Shown here one piece after another: positions 52,332-62,340 of a stretch of DNA of 64,000 nt (the first letter of the stretch is position 1; each line of letters starts with the position of its first letter). The position numbers and the translations under genes are program-made. This stretch comes from Alistipes sp. Its GTDB lineage: Bacteria > Bacteroidota > Bacteroidia > Bacteroidales > Rikenellaceae. The stretch lies in NCBI GenBank assembly GCA_020026435.1, contig JAHHQK010000005.1, forward strand, positions 27,379 to 91,378, written 5' to 3'. The notes under the pieces were generated by a model. It made no database searches. It was not told the DNA's origin and saw nothing but the letters and a program-made list of their open reading frames with translations.

Positions 52332-55220
52332 CTACTTTTCGATCAATCGGAATTCCACAGGCTGGCCATGCTGACAACGTACCGTCAGAATGGTCATTCC
52401 ATCGGTCTCTTCGAGTTTCACCCGCTCGTTCGGGGAGTCTACACCCCACTTGCCATGCAACAGGATCTGTTTATAGATGGGTTCACTCGGTTCAGGTGTC
52501 GTATAGGTCTTCTCCCAAAGGTTCAGATTGGGATCGCACACACTCATCTTCACGGTTTTACCGTCACGATTGCTCATCACGAAGGTCTCGGCATCGATAT
52601 GACGGAACAGATCATCCTGCTCCAAATCTAAAGATTCAAATACGACATAGCCCTTGATTCCCGAAGGATTATCCTTTACGATATGGGCCGTATGGTCTTT
52701 GCGGATCACGGTATAGAGATCGTCGTTCGAGATCGTCTTCAGATCGTCTTTGTCCGGCTGAATCACCACCATATACTCATAACCGGCATCCTTAGGAGCT
52801 GTGCCATGATCGATCCAGCCTGCGGAGAATGTTCCGAATGTGGGGACACGCTTCTTCTCGTGACGGGATTCCTGCTTGGCGATCTGCACCTTCACACGGC
52901 CCTCTCGCACGCAGTAATAGTTGTCGTAACCATCACGGAGCAAAACCGGATTGCCTGCATCAGCCTCTAGACTTGCAGCATAACCCACATTATCCACGGT
53001 CCGGTTTGCAACCATCAGCGGATGCTGCTCATCGAAACGGCTTTGGAACAAAGTCGTCTCCGTCGGATAATCCCGATTGGAATTATTGATGTCGCTACCC
53101 AGACAAATCAGTCGGTTATCAAAGCAGAAAACCGATTTTCGCGCCACGAAATCAGGAGTATAATTCTTTCTGTCGGGCTCCATCAACTTGATTCCAAACA
53201 CACCATTGCGGCCTTCCAGGTTGCTGCTTCCCGCAAATTCTTCTTTCGAATCGGTACACGATATCGGGGTGGGACTATCCAGCAGATCCCAAGGCAGATG
53301 TATGGTCGTGGTTCCCGGCAGACGATTCCAGTCCCATCCGTTCTCATCGTAGCCGCTCGCCTTGCGCGAAGGCTGGCCGAATATCTGCACCGAGCCATAG
53401 CTCTGATAGCGTCCGTAACGGTTGTCACGAACATAGATTTCCGATGTCGAGACATTAGTGTTGTATCCTCTCAATGTCACCATCCACCCCGAGCGACGAT
53501 GAACTCCGGTTGCTCCGTAATTATACACAAAGAACCCTGCGGGTGCTTTGGAGGGCTTCACGCCGAGTGCTTTCAGTCTCTGTGCCTGAGGCGTATTCTT
53601 CTTATTCAGACGAAGGTAGTCTCCGGCCAGTTCCATATCGATATCATTTCCTTCGTCCGAGAGGTCTCCGGCCAATGCCAGACTGCCAAATGCTTCGATA
53701 TCACCCTGTTCCATGCCGCCTCTGAAGGGATGACGGCCGCTTATACCTATACCCCACTCATAGTCATTGCAATAGTTGCGGATAGAGACAAGAGCCGTCT
53801 TCAGCACCTTCTTAGCCTCGAGGGTCGGTTCGAAATCGGTGCCGTCGGTCAGATGGACATATTCGCCCAAATGAGCCAAAGCACCTGTCGTATAGGCCGG
53901 ATAGAACAATCCGTGATGGAACGTCGTGCCATCGACCTTGATGCCGCCGATCGTTCCCGGGGTATAGTTGAGCGACGTGGAGATCCAGCGTCCCAATCCC
54001 CGCATCTCACGATACTTTTGGCAGTCATCCTGAATCATCATGGCTGCAATATATTTCGGTTCGGTCAGAGTATGCCAGGAATCGAGCAATTCATCACGCT
54101 TCTCCCGACAAGGCTTACGGGTCTCTTGCAGGGCCGCCCAGAATCGGAGCGTTGCCAGGATTTCCTCCCGGTTCTTCAGCGTATAGATGTGATTTCTCAT
54201 CAACCAGGCCGTGCTGTAAATCTTTCTTACCTTGTAACCGTAATGGTGATTGGTACCCATGCCGCTCCCCCAGGCAAACCCCTGATCCATGGCATAGTCC
54301 CAGACCATTTCGTATTTTTTCAGGGCTTCTTTTGAATTATTCCGAAGGACATCGACGGCCAATCCCGTGAGCATGGTCTCGATCTGAGTCAGGTTGATTT
54401 CGCCGTTTTTAGCCTGTTCATCGGGGGCAACCAGAGGTGCTCCGACAAAGCCTTTCTTGCTGCGTTTGATCCCCACTTGGTCGAGAACCCGATAGGCATC
54501 CTCTATGGCCGAACTGCCGTAGTCATCGAGTGAGAAGCATCTATCGAGACGATTCTCGACAAGACGCAGTTGCTCGGTCTGATCGGCACTCAACTGCGTA
54601 GGCAGAGGAATGTCATAAGGAAGCTGTTCCCAGAACCAGAACAGACACCAATGCCACAGGTCACGCTCTTCCAGCGAATTGTTTTGGGGAATCTGATTGT
54701 CGGGCGTTGCTCGGCGATTCACATACTTCTGCGGCCATGTAATACGGTCGATATAGATACTACCCTTGCGTTGGGGTGCAACGAGGCGGATACCGCAAAT
54801 CTCATCGGATTGCTTGACCGGATCCATATGAGGAAATCCGATCCAGCAGGCTCGCCATCCTTTGGCAAAAAGGCGGAAGGAGAAGGTATGGGTAGTTGCA
54901 CCCTGAGCATCATAGCATTCAAAACGGATGGAATCCGATTGAATCTTTTCGTTGTAGATCCAAAGATAGATGCCATAATCCTGCATGGTTTCCTTCTTGA
55001 CAGGTATCGGTGTTTGCAACCTGAGGTCAAGCACCGAATGCGCATCGAACTCCCACTTCAGGCTTTTGCGCCCCTCCTTATAATAATCGTCGGAGACAGA
55101 TATGCCCTTTCCGCCCCGTTCAGTGATACCCAATGGTATGCCCTCCTCAAACGAGATGAGTTGCGCCGAGGCATGGTACGCAAAGGTCGCAAAAAGTGCC
55201 AATAAAAGATTTTTCTTCAT
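52332..55220 (-). CDS. PL8 polysaccharide lyase, chondroitin ABC lyase-like
   Basis: 962 residues. Signal peptide ending HASAQ (residue 20). An N-terminal jelly-roll (LISFEEGIPLGI ... SIYIDRI, residues 21-165) is followed by the alpha-toroid catalytic domain (about 180-560) and C-terminal beta-sandwiches. GTTFHHGLFYPAYTTGAL places His436 and Tyr443 seven residues apart, and SGRHPFR places Arg496 about 53 residues further, the same spacing as the catalytic His, Tyr and Arg of Proteus chondroitinase ABC I. NLEGRNGVFGIKL is a candidate for the Glu. Substrate is likely a uronic-acid glycosaminoglycan (chondroitin or hyaluronan). It follows GH3 by 77 nt. Confidence 0.87.
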   Translation of the reverse strand: MKKNLLLALFATFAYHASAQLISFEEGIPLGITERGGKGISVSDDYYKEGRKSLKWEFDAHSVLDLRLQTPIPVKKETMQDYGIYLWIYNEKIQSDSIRFECYDAQGATTHTFSFRLFAKGWRACWIGFPHMDPVKQSDEICGIRLVAPQRKGSIYIDRITWPQKYVNRRATPDNQIPQNNSLEERDLWHWCLFWFWEQLPYDIPLPTQLSADQTEQLRLVENRLDRCFSLDDYGSSAIEDAYRVLDQVGIKRSKKGFVGAPLVAPDEQAKNGEINLTQIETMLTGLAVDVLRNNSKEALKKYEMVWDYAMDQGFAWGSGMGTNHHYGYKVRKIYSTAWLMRNHIYTLKNREEILATLRFWAALQETRKPCREKRDELLDSWHTLTEPKYIAAMMIQDDCQKYREMRGLGRWISTSLNYTPGTIGGIKVDGTTFHHGLFYPAYTTGALAHLGEYVHLTDGTDFEPTLEAKKVLKTALVSIRNYCNDYEWGIGISGRHPFRGGMEQGDIEAFGSLALAGDLSDEGNDIDMELAGDYLRLNKKNTPQAQRLKALGVKPSKAPAGFFVYNYGATGVHRRSGWMVTLRGYNTNVSTSEIYVRDNRYGRYQSYGSVQIFGQPSRKASGYDENGWDWNRLPGTTTIHLPWDLLDSPTPISCTDSKEEFAGSSNLEGRNGVFGIKLMEPDRKNYTPDFVARKSVFCFDNRLICLGSDINNSNRDYPTETTLFQSRFDEQHPLMVANRTVDNVGYAASLEADAGNPVLLRDGYDNYYCVREGRVKVQIAKQESRHEKKRVPTFGTFSAGWIDHGTAPKDAGYEYMVVIQPDKDDLKTISNDDLYTVIRKDHTAHIVKDNPSGIKGYVVFESLDLEQDDLFRHIDAETFVMSNRDGKTVKMSVCDPNLNLWEKTYTTPEPSEPIYKQILLHGKWGVDSPNERVKLEETDGMTILTVRCQHGQPVEFRLIEK

Positions 55221-55297
55221 AAATCAGTAAGTAAATTTTAAGGTCTTAAAAATCAATGAGTCCTCGTAGTAGCTCCGCCATCCTGAGAATCCGGTCT

Positions 55298-57868
55298 TTA
55301 TTCCTTGGACAGCTTTATATTTATATTTTTCTTGTTTTCCACACCCTCATACTCATCGCCGTATCCCTTAGACCGGAATAGCAGCGTATCATCCGAATGC
55401 ACCTCCACCTGATACTCTCCCCGGGCATTGGTTCGGGCAAGACATTTGCCGATATTGGCCGAACGAACTTCGACCGAAGCCAAGGGAGTGGCCTGAACAT
55501 CACAAACGACACCCGAGACTTTCACAATAGCACCACCAAGTCGATCCCGAGGAACGAATTTCATCTCGGCGGACTCTCTACGGACATAATCGCCGACCAC
55601 AACCGTGACCACATGGCGAATGTCATCGGAGGCACTTCCGACCTGCAATTCGAACTCGCCGGCCTCGAAGAATTTTCGTCCCGATTCATCCGTCAAATAA
55701 AGTTCATGCACGGGGATCTCCAACGTCACATTTTTCACCTCGCCGGCCTGCAACTCAACTTTACGGAATGCTTTGAGTTGCTTGACAGGCATCACCACGG
55801 AGCTGACCTTATCGCGCACATAGACCTGAATCACCTCCTTGCCTTCACGCGAACCCGTATTCTTCACTTCCACCTCCACCGAGATGGTATCGTTCTCGCC
55901 GTATCGCTGACGATCGACTCCGACACGCGTATAGGCAAAAGTCGTATAGCTCAAGCCATGACCGAACGACCAAAGGGCATCGGGATTGGAAAAGACATAA
56001 TCGCGACCGGGCTTACCGTATTGACCGGATTTCTTATAGTAACCTTTATCCGAGGGCAGATAGTTATAATAGGCAGGCAGATGACCCGTACTCTGCGGGA
56101 AAGAGAAATTCAGTTTGCCCGAAGGGTTGATCTTACCAAAAAGGATGTCGGCCAGCACAGCTCCCTCTTGTTCGCCGGCATACCATTGAGCCAGAATAGC
56201 CGGGATATTCTCCTTTTCCCACGGAATAGCCATCGGTTTACCCGAGACAAGGACCAGAATGACCGGACGGCCCGTAGCATGGACAGCCCGCACCAGACGG
56301 CTTTGCACTCCCGTCAGGTTGATATCGTGAAGGTCCATGCCCTCTCCACAGGTTGACGGCACATCGGAATGCTGAATGAAACGAGTGCTCGAAGTACCGA
56401 CACACAAGACCACGACATCGCTTCTTCGGGCCACTTCAACCGCCTCTTGAATACCGGAATCATCCAGATCAGCAAGTCCGCAGCCATAGGCATAATTCAC
56501 CTTTACCCGGTTCCCCACCAAATTACGGATTCCTTTCAACGGAGTAACTCCGTCTTTGTTATCCTTACTCCAGGAATAATCCCCGAACTGCACCTGATCG
56601 GCATTGGGGCCTATAACAGCAATGCTTTTGATCTCATTCGGATCCAAGGGCAGCAGATTGTTTTCGTTCTTCAGCAGCACGGCCGACTCTTCGGCAATCC
56701 GGCGGGACAAGTTCACCATTTCCCGAGTATGGACGGGCAATGCATATTTTTCGACGCCATAGGGATGTTCAAAAAGCCCCATGTCGAACTTGGTCCAAAG
56801 AATACGGCGGACCGCATTGTCAATCAGACACTCGTCCAATCGGCCTTCACGCACAGCCGCCGCCAATGCCTCGAAACAATTGCTCGAAGCCTCGACATCC
56901 AAACCGGCTTTAAGGGCCATGACCGCAGCCGATTCATCGTCCTCGGCCACGCAGTGGAAGCTGCGCAGCATATCCACAGCCGCCCAATCGGAATAGACCA
57001 GTCCCTTGAACCCCCAGCGGTTGCGCAGGACATCCGTAAGCAGGAAGTGCGAAGCCGAATTCGGGATGCGGTTCACCGAATTATAACTGGACATCACGGT
57101 GCGGATGTCCGTATTCGTGATGATCGTCTCGAAAGGCTTGAGATAGACCTCCATCACATCACGCGTGCCGCAATTCACCGACGCCAGATTCAGGCCTCCG
57201 GACGGTGATCCGTGAGCACCGTAATGTTTCACCATCGGTGAAATGTCATGATCCAAATAACCCCTCACCTCGGCAAGTCCCATCTGAGAACAAAGGACCG
57301 GATCCTCTCCAAATGATTCCTCCACCCGTCCCCAGCGCAAGTCACGCACGACATCAATATTCGGAGCCAACACCTGACGAATGTTCATGGTGTGCAACTC
57401 ACCGCTGATCATGCTCACCTTGCGATATGCCAAATCTGGATTGAACGTACTGCCCACGGCGATATTCTGAGGATAGATCGTGGCTCCGCTCTGCACCGAG
57501 CCATGCAACGCCTCGGTCGTGACGAGCACCGGAATTCCCAAGCGGGTTTCATGAAGCATATAATCCTGCAACTTGCGATAGTTCTCGGCACAATTCTCAC
57601 TGTTGAGAATCAGGCTCTCGGCAAAACCGAAGCTCATCCCGTGGCAATGGCTGTCCAACTTGTCCATATTGACCGACTGGACATCGAACGCATGCTCACG
57701 ATGGATATGACGCATCTGAGCAATTTTCTCGTCGAGAGTCATCCGCGACAGCAGGTCCTCGACGCGTTCTTCGACCGGAAGATCCGGATTCTTATACGGG
57801 AGAGACTGCGACCACACGTTTCCGATGGACGCAATCATCATCATTAAAATCAATTTTTTCTTTCCCAT
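55298..57868 (-). CDS. GH3 glycosidase with C-terminal carboxypeptidase-like domain
   Basis: 856 residues. Signal peptide ending NVWSQ (residue 21). The GH3 barrel has RDLRWGRVEESFGEDP, KHYGAHGSPSGGLN and the nucleophile region LVYSDWAAVD (Asp294), then the second domain (LLKNENNLLPL) and a fibronectin-III-like domain (WSFGHGLSYTTFAYT). The last 75 residues (VSGVVCDVQATPLASVEVRS ... GYGDEYEGVENK) form a carboxypeptidase-D regulatory-like domain, normally seen at the N-terminus of SusC proteins. Activity could be beta-glucosidase, beta-xylosidase or N-acetylhexosaminidase-like; the sequence alone does not decide. An alternative start lies two codons upstream. Confidence 0.87.
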   Translation of the reverse strand: MGKKKLILMMMIASIGNVWSQSLPYKNPDLPVEERVEDLLSRMTLDEKIAQMRHIHREHAFDVQSVNMDKLDSHCHGMSFGFAESLILNSENCAENYRKLQDYMLHETRLGIPVLVTTEALHGSVQSGATIYPQNIAVGSTFNPDLAYRKVSMISGELHTMNIRQVLAPNIDVVRDLRWGRVEESFGEDPVLCSQMGLAEVRGYLDHDISPMVKHYGAHGSPSGGLNLASVNCGTRDVMEVYLKPFETIITNTDIRTVMSSYNSVNRIPNSASHFLLTDVLRNRWGFKGLVYSDWAAVDMLRSFHCVAEDDESAAVMALKAGLDVEASSNCFEALAAAVREGRLDECLIDNAVRRILWTKFDMGLFEHPYGVEKYALPVHTREMVNLSRRIAEESAVLLKNENNLLPLDPNEIKSIAVIGPNADQVQFGDYSWSKDNKDGVTPLKGIRNLVGNRVKVNYAYGCGLADLDDSGIQEAVEVARRSDVVVLCVGTSSTRFIQHSDVPSTCGEGMDLHDINLTGVQSRLVRAVHATGRPVILVLVSGKPMAIPWEKENIPAILAQWYAGEQEGAVLADILFGKINPSGKLNFSFPQSTGHLPAYYNYLPSDKGYYKKSGQYGKPGRDYVFSNPDALWSFGHGLSYTTFAYTRVGVDRQRYGENDTISVEVEVKNTGSREGKEVIQVYVRDKVSSVVMPVKQLKAFRKVELQAGEVKNVTLEIPVHELYLTDESGRKFFEAGEFELQVGSASDDIRHVVTVVVGDYVRRESAEMKFVPRDRLGGAIVKVSGVVCDVQATPLASVEVRSANIGKCLARTNARGEYQVEVHSDDTLLFRSKGYGDEYEGVENKKNINIKLSKE

Positions 57869-57977
57869 CAGCATAATTTCTGTTTTTTCGACTAAATATT
57901 TTCTCGTTTTGCCGAACGTCGCACATACCGTAATTCCTCAAAAGGCCAAAAGCATATTGCAGACTATTCTTACGATA

Positions 57978-57985
57978 CAAAAATA
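57978..57985 (-). promoter_or_regulatory. -7 element of the GH3-PL8 operon
   Basis: On the minus strand TATTTTTG without a -33 partner, as expected where an activator is required. The leader would be about 105 nt. Confidence 0.45.
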
Positions 57986-58064
57986 CTGCTCGACAGATTA
58001 CATCGCCTTCCTGAGAATACAAATCTTCAAGTCAGATCATACATCGCCTCCCGTCATGTTCTTT

Positions 58065-58104
58065 TGGACTAAATCGCCCTTTAAAGATGGACTAAAACGC
58101 CCCT
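58065..58104 (-). promoter_or_regulatory. Candidate operator for the hybrid two-component regulator
   Basis: On the plus strand TGGACTAAATCGCCCT (58065-58080) and TGGACTAAAACGCCCC (58088-58103) are direct repeats 23 nt apart. An inverted AGTCCA occurs at 58173-58178. They sit between the sensor gene and the GH3 gene, about 100 bp upstream of the proposed start site. AraC-type regulators commonly bind such paired repeats. Confidence 0.5.
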
Positions 58105-58198
58105 CGGTGCATAAAAGAGACAGGCTGATGGGGGTTTTCCCGTCCCTTGCGTCCATTCATTCTTTTGGTCCAAGTCCATCAAAGAGACCGGGGAAAAG

Positions 58199-61100
58199 CT
58201 AATCTTCATCCCTTTGATCCGGTTTCGAGATATTTTTATTTCTGTATTCAAGCGGAGTTACCCCGTATTTATCCTTGAAGTATTTGCGGAACTGCTTCGT
58301 GCTGAATCCCAATTCATCGGATATCTGCGTGATATTCAATTCCGGATGATGATCCAGCAGTTCTACCGCATGTTCTATCTTAATCTCCACGATGAACTCG
58401 TTTGGCGTATGATCCGAGATGTTCTTCAGACGCATAAAAAGTAAGGTTCTGGACACGCCGATCTCCTGGGCAAAGGTGTTGACATTGAAATCCGGATTAT
58501 CCATATTCTCCGACACAATCCGACGGGCCTTATCCATGAATTCCTGATCGAGGACATTGTTGACCGGGAGATTGTCGGCTACCATACTTACCGGAGCGGT
58601 CTTGCTGTTCTTCATGGCCAGACGACTCTTGACCAGATTATTGCAACGGGTCAAGAGCAACTGCATATTAAACGGTTTGCAGACATAATCATCGGCCCCT
58701 AACTGGAATCCTTCGATCTTATAATTCTCGTTGGTCAGAGCCGTCAGCAGGATAATGGGAATATTGCACGTTTGGGGATCTTCTTTCAGGATGCGGCAGA
58801 GTTCGATGCCACTGACCTTAGGCATGACCACATCACTCACAATAATATCGGGCATGACCTCACGACAACTTGCCAGTCCTTCTTCACCGTCGGCAGCCAC
58901 CGTGACCTCATAGAATGCAGAGAACCAATCCTCCAACATCCCCCTCAGGTTTTGGTTGTCCTCGACAACCAACATCTTGAAGCGTTTGGGGGGTTCGGAT
59001 TCTTCCTTGAGCGATTCTTCCCCCGCCGTGAGATCCTCAGCGTCATCAATCGTAGAATTCGTCAAACGTACCGGTGACAGAGTGGCTATTTCCTCATTGT
59101 TGTCGATGATCTCTTCCTCGCGGAAATGTTTATTGCCCAACGGCAGACGGACAAAGAACGTGGTATCCACGCCCAAGTTGCTGTACACTCCGATCTCACC
59201 GTGATGGAGTTCCACAATACCCTTCGTAAGGTTCAGACCGATTCCCGTGCCATTGGTCAGAGGCTGGTTATCTGCCTGGTAGAAGCGGTCGAAGATGTTG
59301 GCCATCTCCTCTTGGGTCAGTCCTTTTCCCGAATTGCAGACTTCGATAACGACGCTATCGGATGACTGACGCACCGAAACCGTGATCTTTCCCTTATCGG
59401 ACACATTCTTGAAGGCATTGGACAGGAGGTTATTGATGACCTTGCGCATCTGACTGACATCGAACCACACCTGTATTTCGTCATGACTCTTCACAAAACG
59501 ATAGTCTATATGGCGTTCGCTTGCGAATTCATCGAACAAGAGGAAGTTCTCATACAGATAGCTCACCAGATCATGGCGTGACACCTTGATGGTCATGAAA
59601 CCCTGCTCCATCTTCCTGAAATCCAGCAACTCGGAGATCAACTCGTTCAACGAGACGCAATTCTTATAGACCTTCATCAACGATTTCTTCAACGGACCGC
59701 TTACCTCCTGTTTGGCAAGAATCATCTCGACATATCCCGTAATGATACTCAGCGGGGTACGGAATTCGTGGGAAATATTGGTAAAGAAACGCAGTTTGGA
59801 CTGGGTCATCTTTTTTATGTTCTCGGCATTCTTCTTTTCGTATCGGAGCTGTTCGCGCAGGCGTACTCGGTGGTTATACTGACCGACAAACACCCAAACC
59901 AAAAGCAACACCACAGCCGCATACAACAAATAGGCCCACACGGACTTATAGAAGGGAGGATGTACGATCAGTTTCAGATCGTGGCTTCGGTGTACCGACC
60001 CGTCCTTGAGCAGCGTCCTCACTTTCAAGACATATTCCCCGGCCTCAAGATTGTTGAAGGCTATGTAACGGTCGTCCGTCATGGGTTGCCACAGTTTTGA
60101 TGCTCCCTTCAACTGATACTCCATGGGCAGACGGTCAAACGGCAGATAGGTCGTGGCTCCATACTGAAGGACAAACGTATTCTGACGCGCATCCAATTCG
60201 ATTGAGCGGGTATCGTACAAGGCCTTGCTTAGGATGCCGGTGGAATCGTCGACCGACACCTCAACGCTGTTCACCCAGAGCCTCGAGGGAGCAATGTCAT
60301 ACATCTGCTGCACGGCTCCGAGATTCTCACGGGTAAAGGCAATCAAGCCATCCATTCCGCCGACGAATATTTCGCCATTGCTGGCCTTGAGCAGAGAATA
60401 TTCGTTGATGGAGCTCAAGGGTAACTCCTTGTTTCGGCGATAATTGACCGACGATCCGTCCTTAAGGTCGAACAGAGAGATGCCCTGATCGGTAGAGATG
60501 ACATAACTCTCGTCGTCGATCTGTTCAACGGCATAGACGACATTGCTGATGAGATTGTTCTTCCGAACATCATAATTGCGGAATTTGTCCAGTTCCGGAT
60601 CATAGACATCCACACCATAGCCATTGGTGCAGAACCAGATCAAACCGTTACGATCCTCGAAAACATCGTAGACATTTCCCGTGCTGATTCCGTCCGCTGT
60701 CTGCTCGTCGCTGCGGAGGATTTCCATTTCCCCGGTCTGCAGCCCATAGCGGGCCACCCGATGTCGGGAATGGCAGATAATCCAAAGATTCTCGTGGAGG
60801 TCGAGCAGGATCTTATAGATCTCATCGATCTGATCCGACATCTGTCGAGTGGGGAAAATATCGGAACAACGACCGTTCGCGGGATCAAAGAAAACCACTC
60901 CCCGAAAGGTGGCCACGATCAATTTTCCCCGATAGGGAACAATATCCATCACTATATCCGACGGCAGACTCTGAGAATTATACTTCTGATGATGGAACAC
61001 GTCGAAATGTCCCGTTTTCACCTTCAGACGATTCAGTCCGCCCATATGCGTTCCGATCCAAAGCTCGTCCCTATCCTCATCATAATAGAGGCATTTGGCA

Positions 61101-62239
61101 TTATCCTGCGAAATGCTGTTATTGTGATTATCATGTCGGAACCATTTGAAACGCTCCGTCTTCAAGTCATATTGGTTCACGCCGCCCCCTTCGGTACAGA
61201 TCCACAAACGTCCCCGGGTATCTTCGATCATACGGCCTACGGTGGAGACACTCAGTCCCTCCCCTTCTTCATCCCGGGCATAGAATTCGTGGAAGAGCTG
61301 GCGGCCGGGGTTGAAATAATTGACACCTCCATAGTAGGTCCCGGCCCAGATATTTCCCTGTACATCGCAATAAAGACTCCAAATGGAAGACTCGGTCAGC
61401 CCTTTCTCCCCGTGATTGTGGAAATAGGCCGAGAATCGACCTGTGGTCACATCATAGCGATTCAGTCCGTTGAAAGTACCCACCCAGATGTCGCCGTTCT
61501 TATCTTCGACACATCGGTGCGTGTAATTCGAACTCAGGGTTCCCGACTCCTTGTCAGAGTGGCGGAAACACTTCACCTGATCTTTTCTGACTAAAAAGAG
61601 ACCTTTACCGTCATAACTGCTCACCCATAATTGTTCCTTGGAATCTTTAAAAATATCGAAAACATGGATCTCAGGAATGAGACAATCTATCGTTTGATTC
61701 CCGGCATACAGATACAAGCCGTCATATGTACCCAAATAGATCGAATCGCCGACAAATGACAAACCACTGATGATGGTTTCGACGGGCAATTCACAAACGA
61801 GTACCGAATTATTATCCTCAAATCGATACAATTTGTTGCGATGGGCATAATACAAATGGTGGTTATAGTAGGCCAGCTTATGGACATCACTATCGGCCAA
61901 GGCAGAGAAGGAATCGGAGGTTATGTTATAGGCCACAAGTCCCCGATCCGTGGAAATATAGATTTCATTCTCCCCGTTACCGATTATCTCGGAGATATGG
62001 TTACCGGATAGACTTTTCTTCTGGTCCTTATTAAACTTGTAATTTCGGATGACGTTGCCATCATACATATTCAGTCCGTCCCTTGTGCCGAACCACATAT
62101 ACCCCCTACGATCCTGATAGATCGAGATGACGGAATTATGCGACAAACCGTCTTTCGTCGTGAGATTATAGAAGGTCAACGGCGATGCATGAGCAACCGT
62201 AGTGAATAAAGACAATAAGAAAATTATAAATATCCTCAT
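58199..62239 (-). CDS. Hybrid two-component system sensor-regulator
   Basis: 1346 residues. Signal peptide (1-19), two seven-bladed propellers of two-component-regulator repeats (20-640, e.g. SVISIYQDRRGYMWFGTRDG), a Y_Y_Y domain (about 680-760), one membrane helix (767-787), a histidine kinase (SHEFRTPL with His824; ATPase N-box NNLLSNAFKN, GTGIGLNLTKG), a receiver domain (about 1088-1205, Asp1136 in SDVVMP) and a C-terminal AraC-type helix-turn-helix (ITQISDELGFSTKQFRKYF). It spans the inner membrane, senses a periplasmic oligosaccharide and activates the adjacent operon. It most likely controls GH3-PL8, whose upstream region carries paired repeats. Confidence 0.96.
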   Translation of the reverse strand: MRIFIIFLLSLFTTVAHASPLTFYNLTTKDGLSHNSVISIYQDRRGYMWFGTRDGLNMYDGNVIRNYKFNKDQKKSLSGNHISEIIGNGENEIYISTDRGLVAYNITSDSFSALADSDVHKLAYYNHHLYYAHRNKLYRFEDNNSVLVCELPVETIISGLSFVGDSIYLGTYDGLYLYAGNQTIDCLIPEIHVFDIFKDSKEQLWVSSYDGKGLFLVRKDQVKCFRHSDKESGTLSSNYTHRCVEDKNGDIWVGTFNGLNRYDVTTGRFSAYFHNHGEKGLTESSIWSLYCDVQGNIWAGTYYGGVNYFNPGRQLFHEFYARDEEGEGLSVSTVGRMIEDTRGRLWICTEGGGVNQYDLKTERFKWFRHDNHNNSISQDNAKCLYYDEDRDELWIGTHMGGLNRLKVKTGHFDVFHHQKYNSQSLPSDIVMDIVPYRGKLIVATFRGVVFFDPANGRCSDIFPTRQMSDQIDEIYKILLDLHENLWIICHSRHRVARYGLQTGEMEILRSDEQTADGISTGNVYDVFEDRNGLIWFCTNGYGVDVYDPELDKFRNYDVRKNNLISNVVYAVEQIDDESYVISTDQGISLFDLKDGSSVNYRRNKELPLSSINEYSLLKASNGEIFVGGMDGLIAFTRENLGAVQQMYDIAPSRLWVNSVEVSVDDSTGILSKALYDTRSIELDARQNTFVLQYGATTYLPFDRLPMEYQLKGASKLWQPMTDDRYIAFNNLEAGEYVLKVRTLLKDGSVHRSHDLKLIVHPPFYKSVWAYLLYAAVVLLLVWVFVGQYNHRVRLREQLRYEKKNAENIKKMTQSKLRFFTNISHEFRTPLSIITGYVEMILAKQEVSGPLKKSLMKVYKNCVSLNELISELLDFRKMEQGFMTIKVSRHDLVSYLYENFLLFDEFASERHIDYRFVKSHDEIQVWFDVSQMRKVINNLLSNAFKNVSDKGKITVSVRQSSDSVVIEVCNSGKGLTQEEMANIFDRFYQADNQPLTNGTGIGLNLTKGIVELHHGEIGVYSNLGVDTTFFVRLPLGNKHFREEEIIDNNEEIATLSPVRLTNSTIDDAEDLTAGEESLKEESEPPKRFKMLVVEDNQNLRGMLEDWFSAFYEVTVAADGEEGLASCREVMPDIIVSDVVMPKVSGIELCRILKEDPQTCNIPIILLTALTNENYKIEGFQLGADDYVCKPFNMQLLLTRCNNLVKSRLAMKNSKTAPVSMVADNLPVNNVLDQEFMDKARRIVSENMDNPDFNVNTFAQEIGVSRTLLFMRLKNISDHTPNEFIVEIKIEHAVELLDHHPELNITQISDELGFSTKQFRKYFKDKYGVTPLEYRNKNISKPDQRDED

Positions 62240-62340
62240 ATATAAATGTCAATATAAGCAAGTTCGACAAACAAAGGCCGAAAAGAGTCCCGGGTTTACA
62301 AATTCTTCAAGCCGGAGTAGTGTCCCGATCCTCCCTGAAA

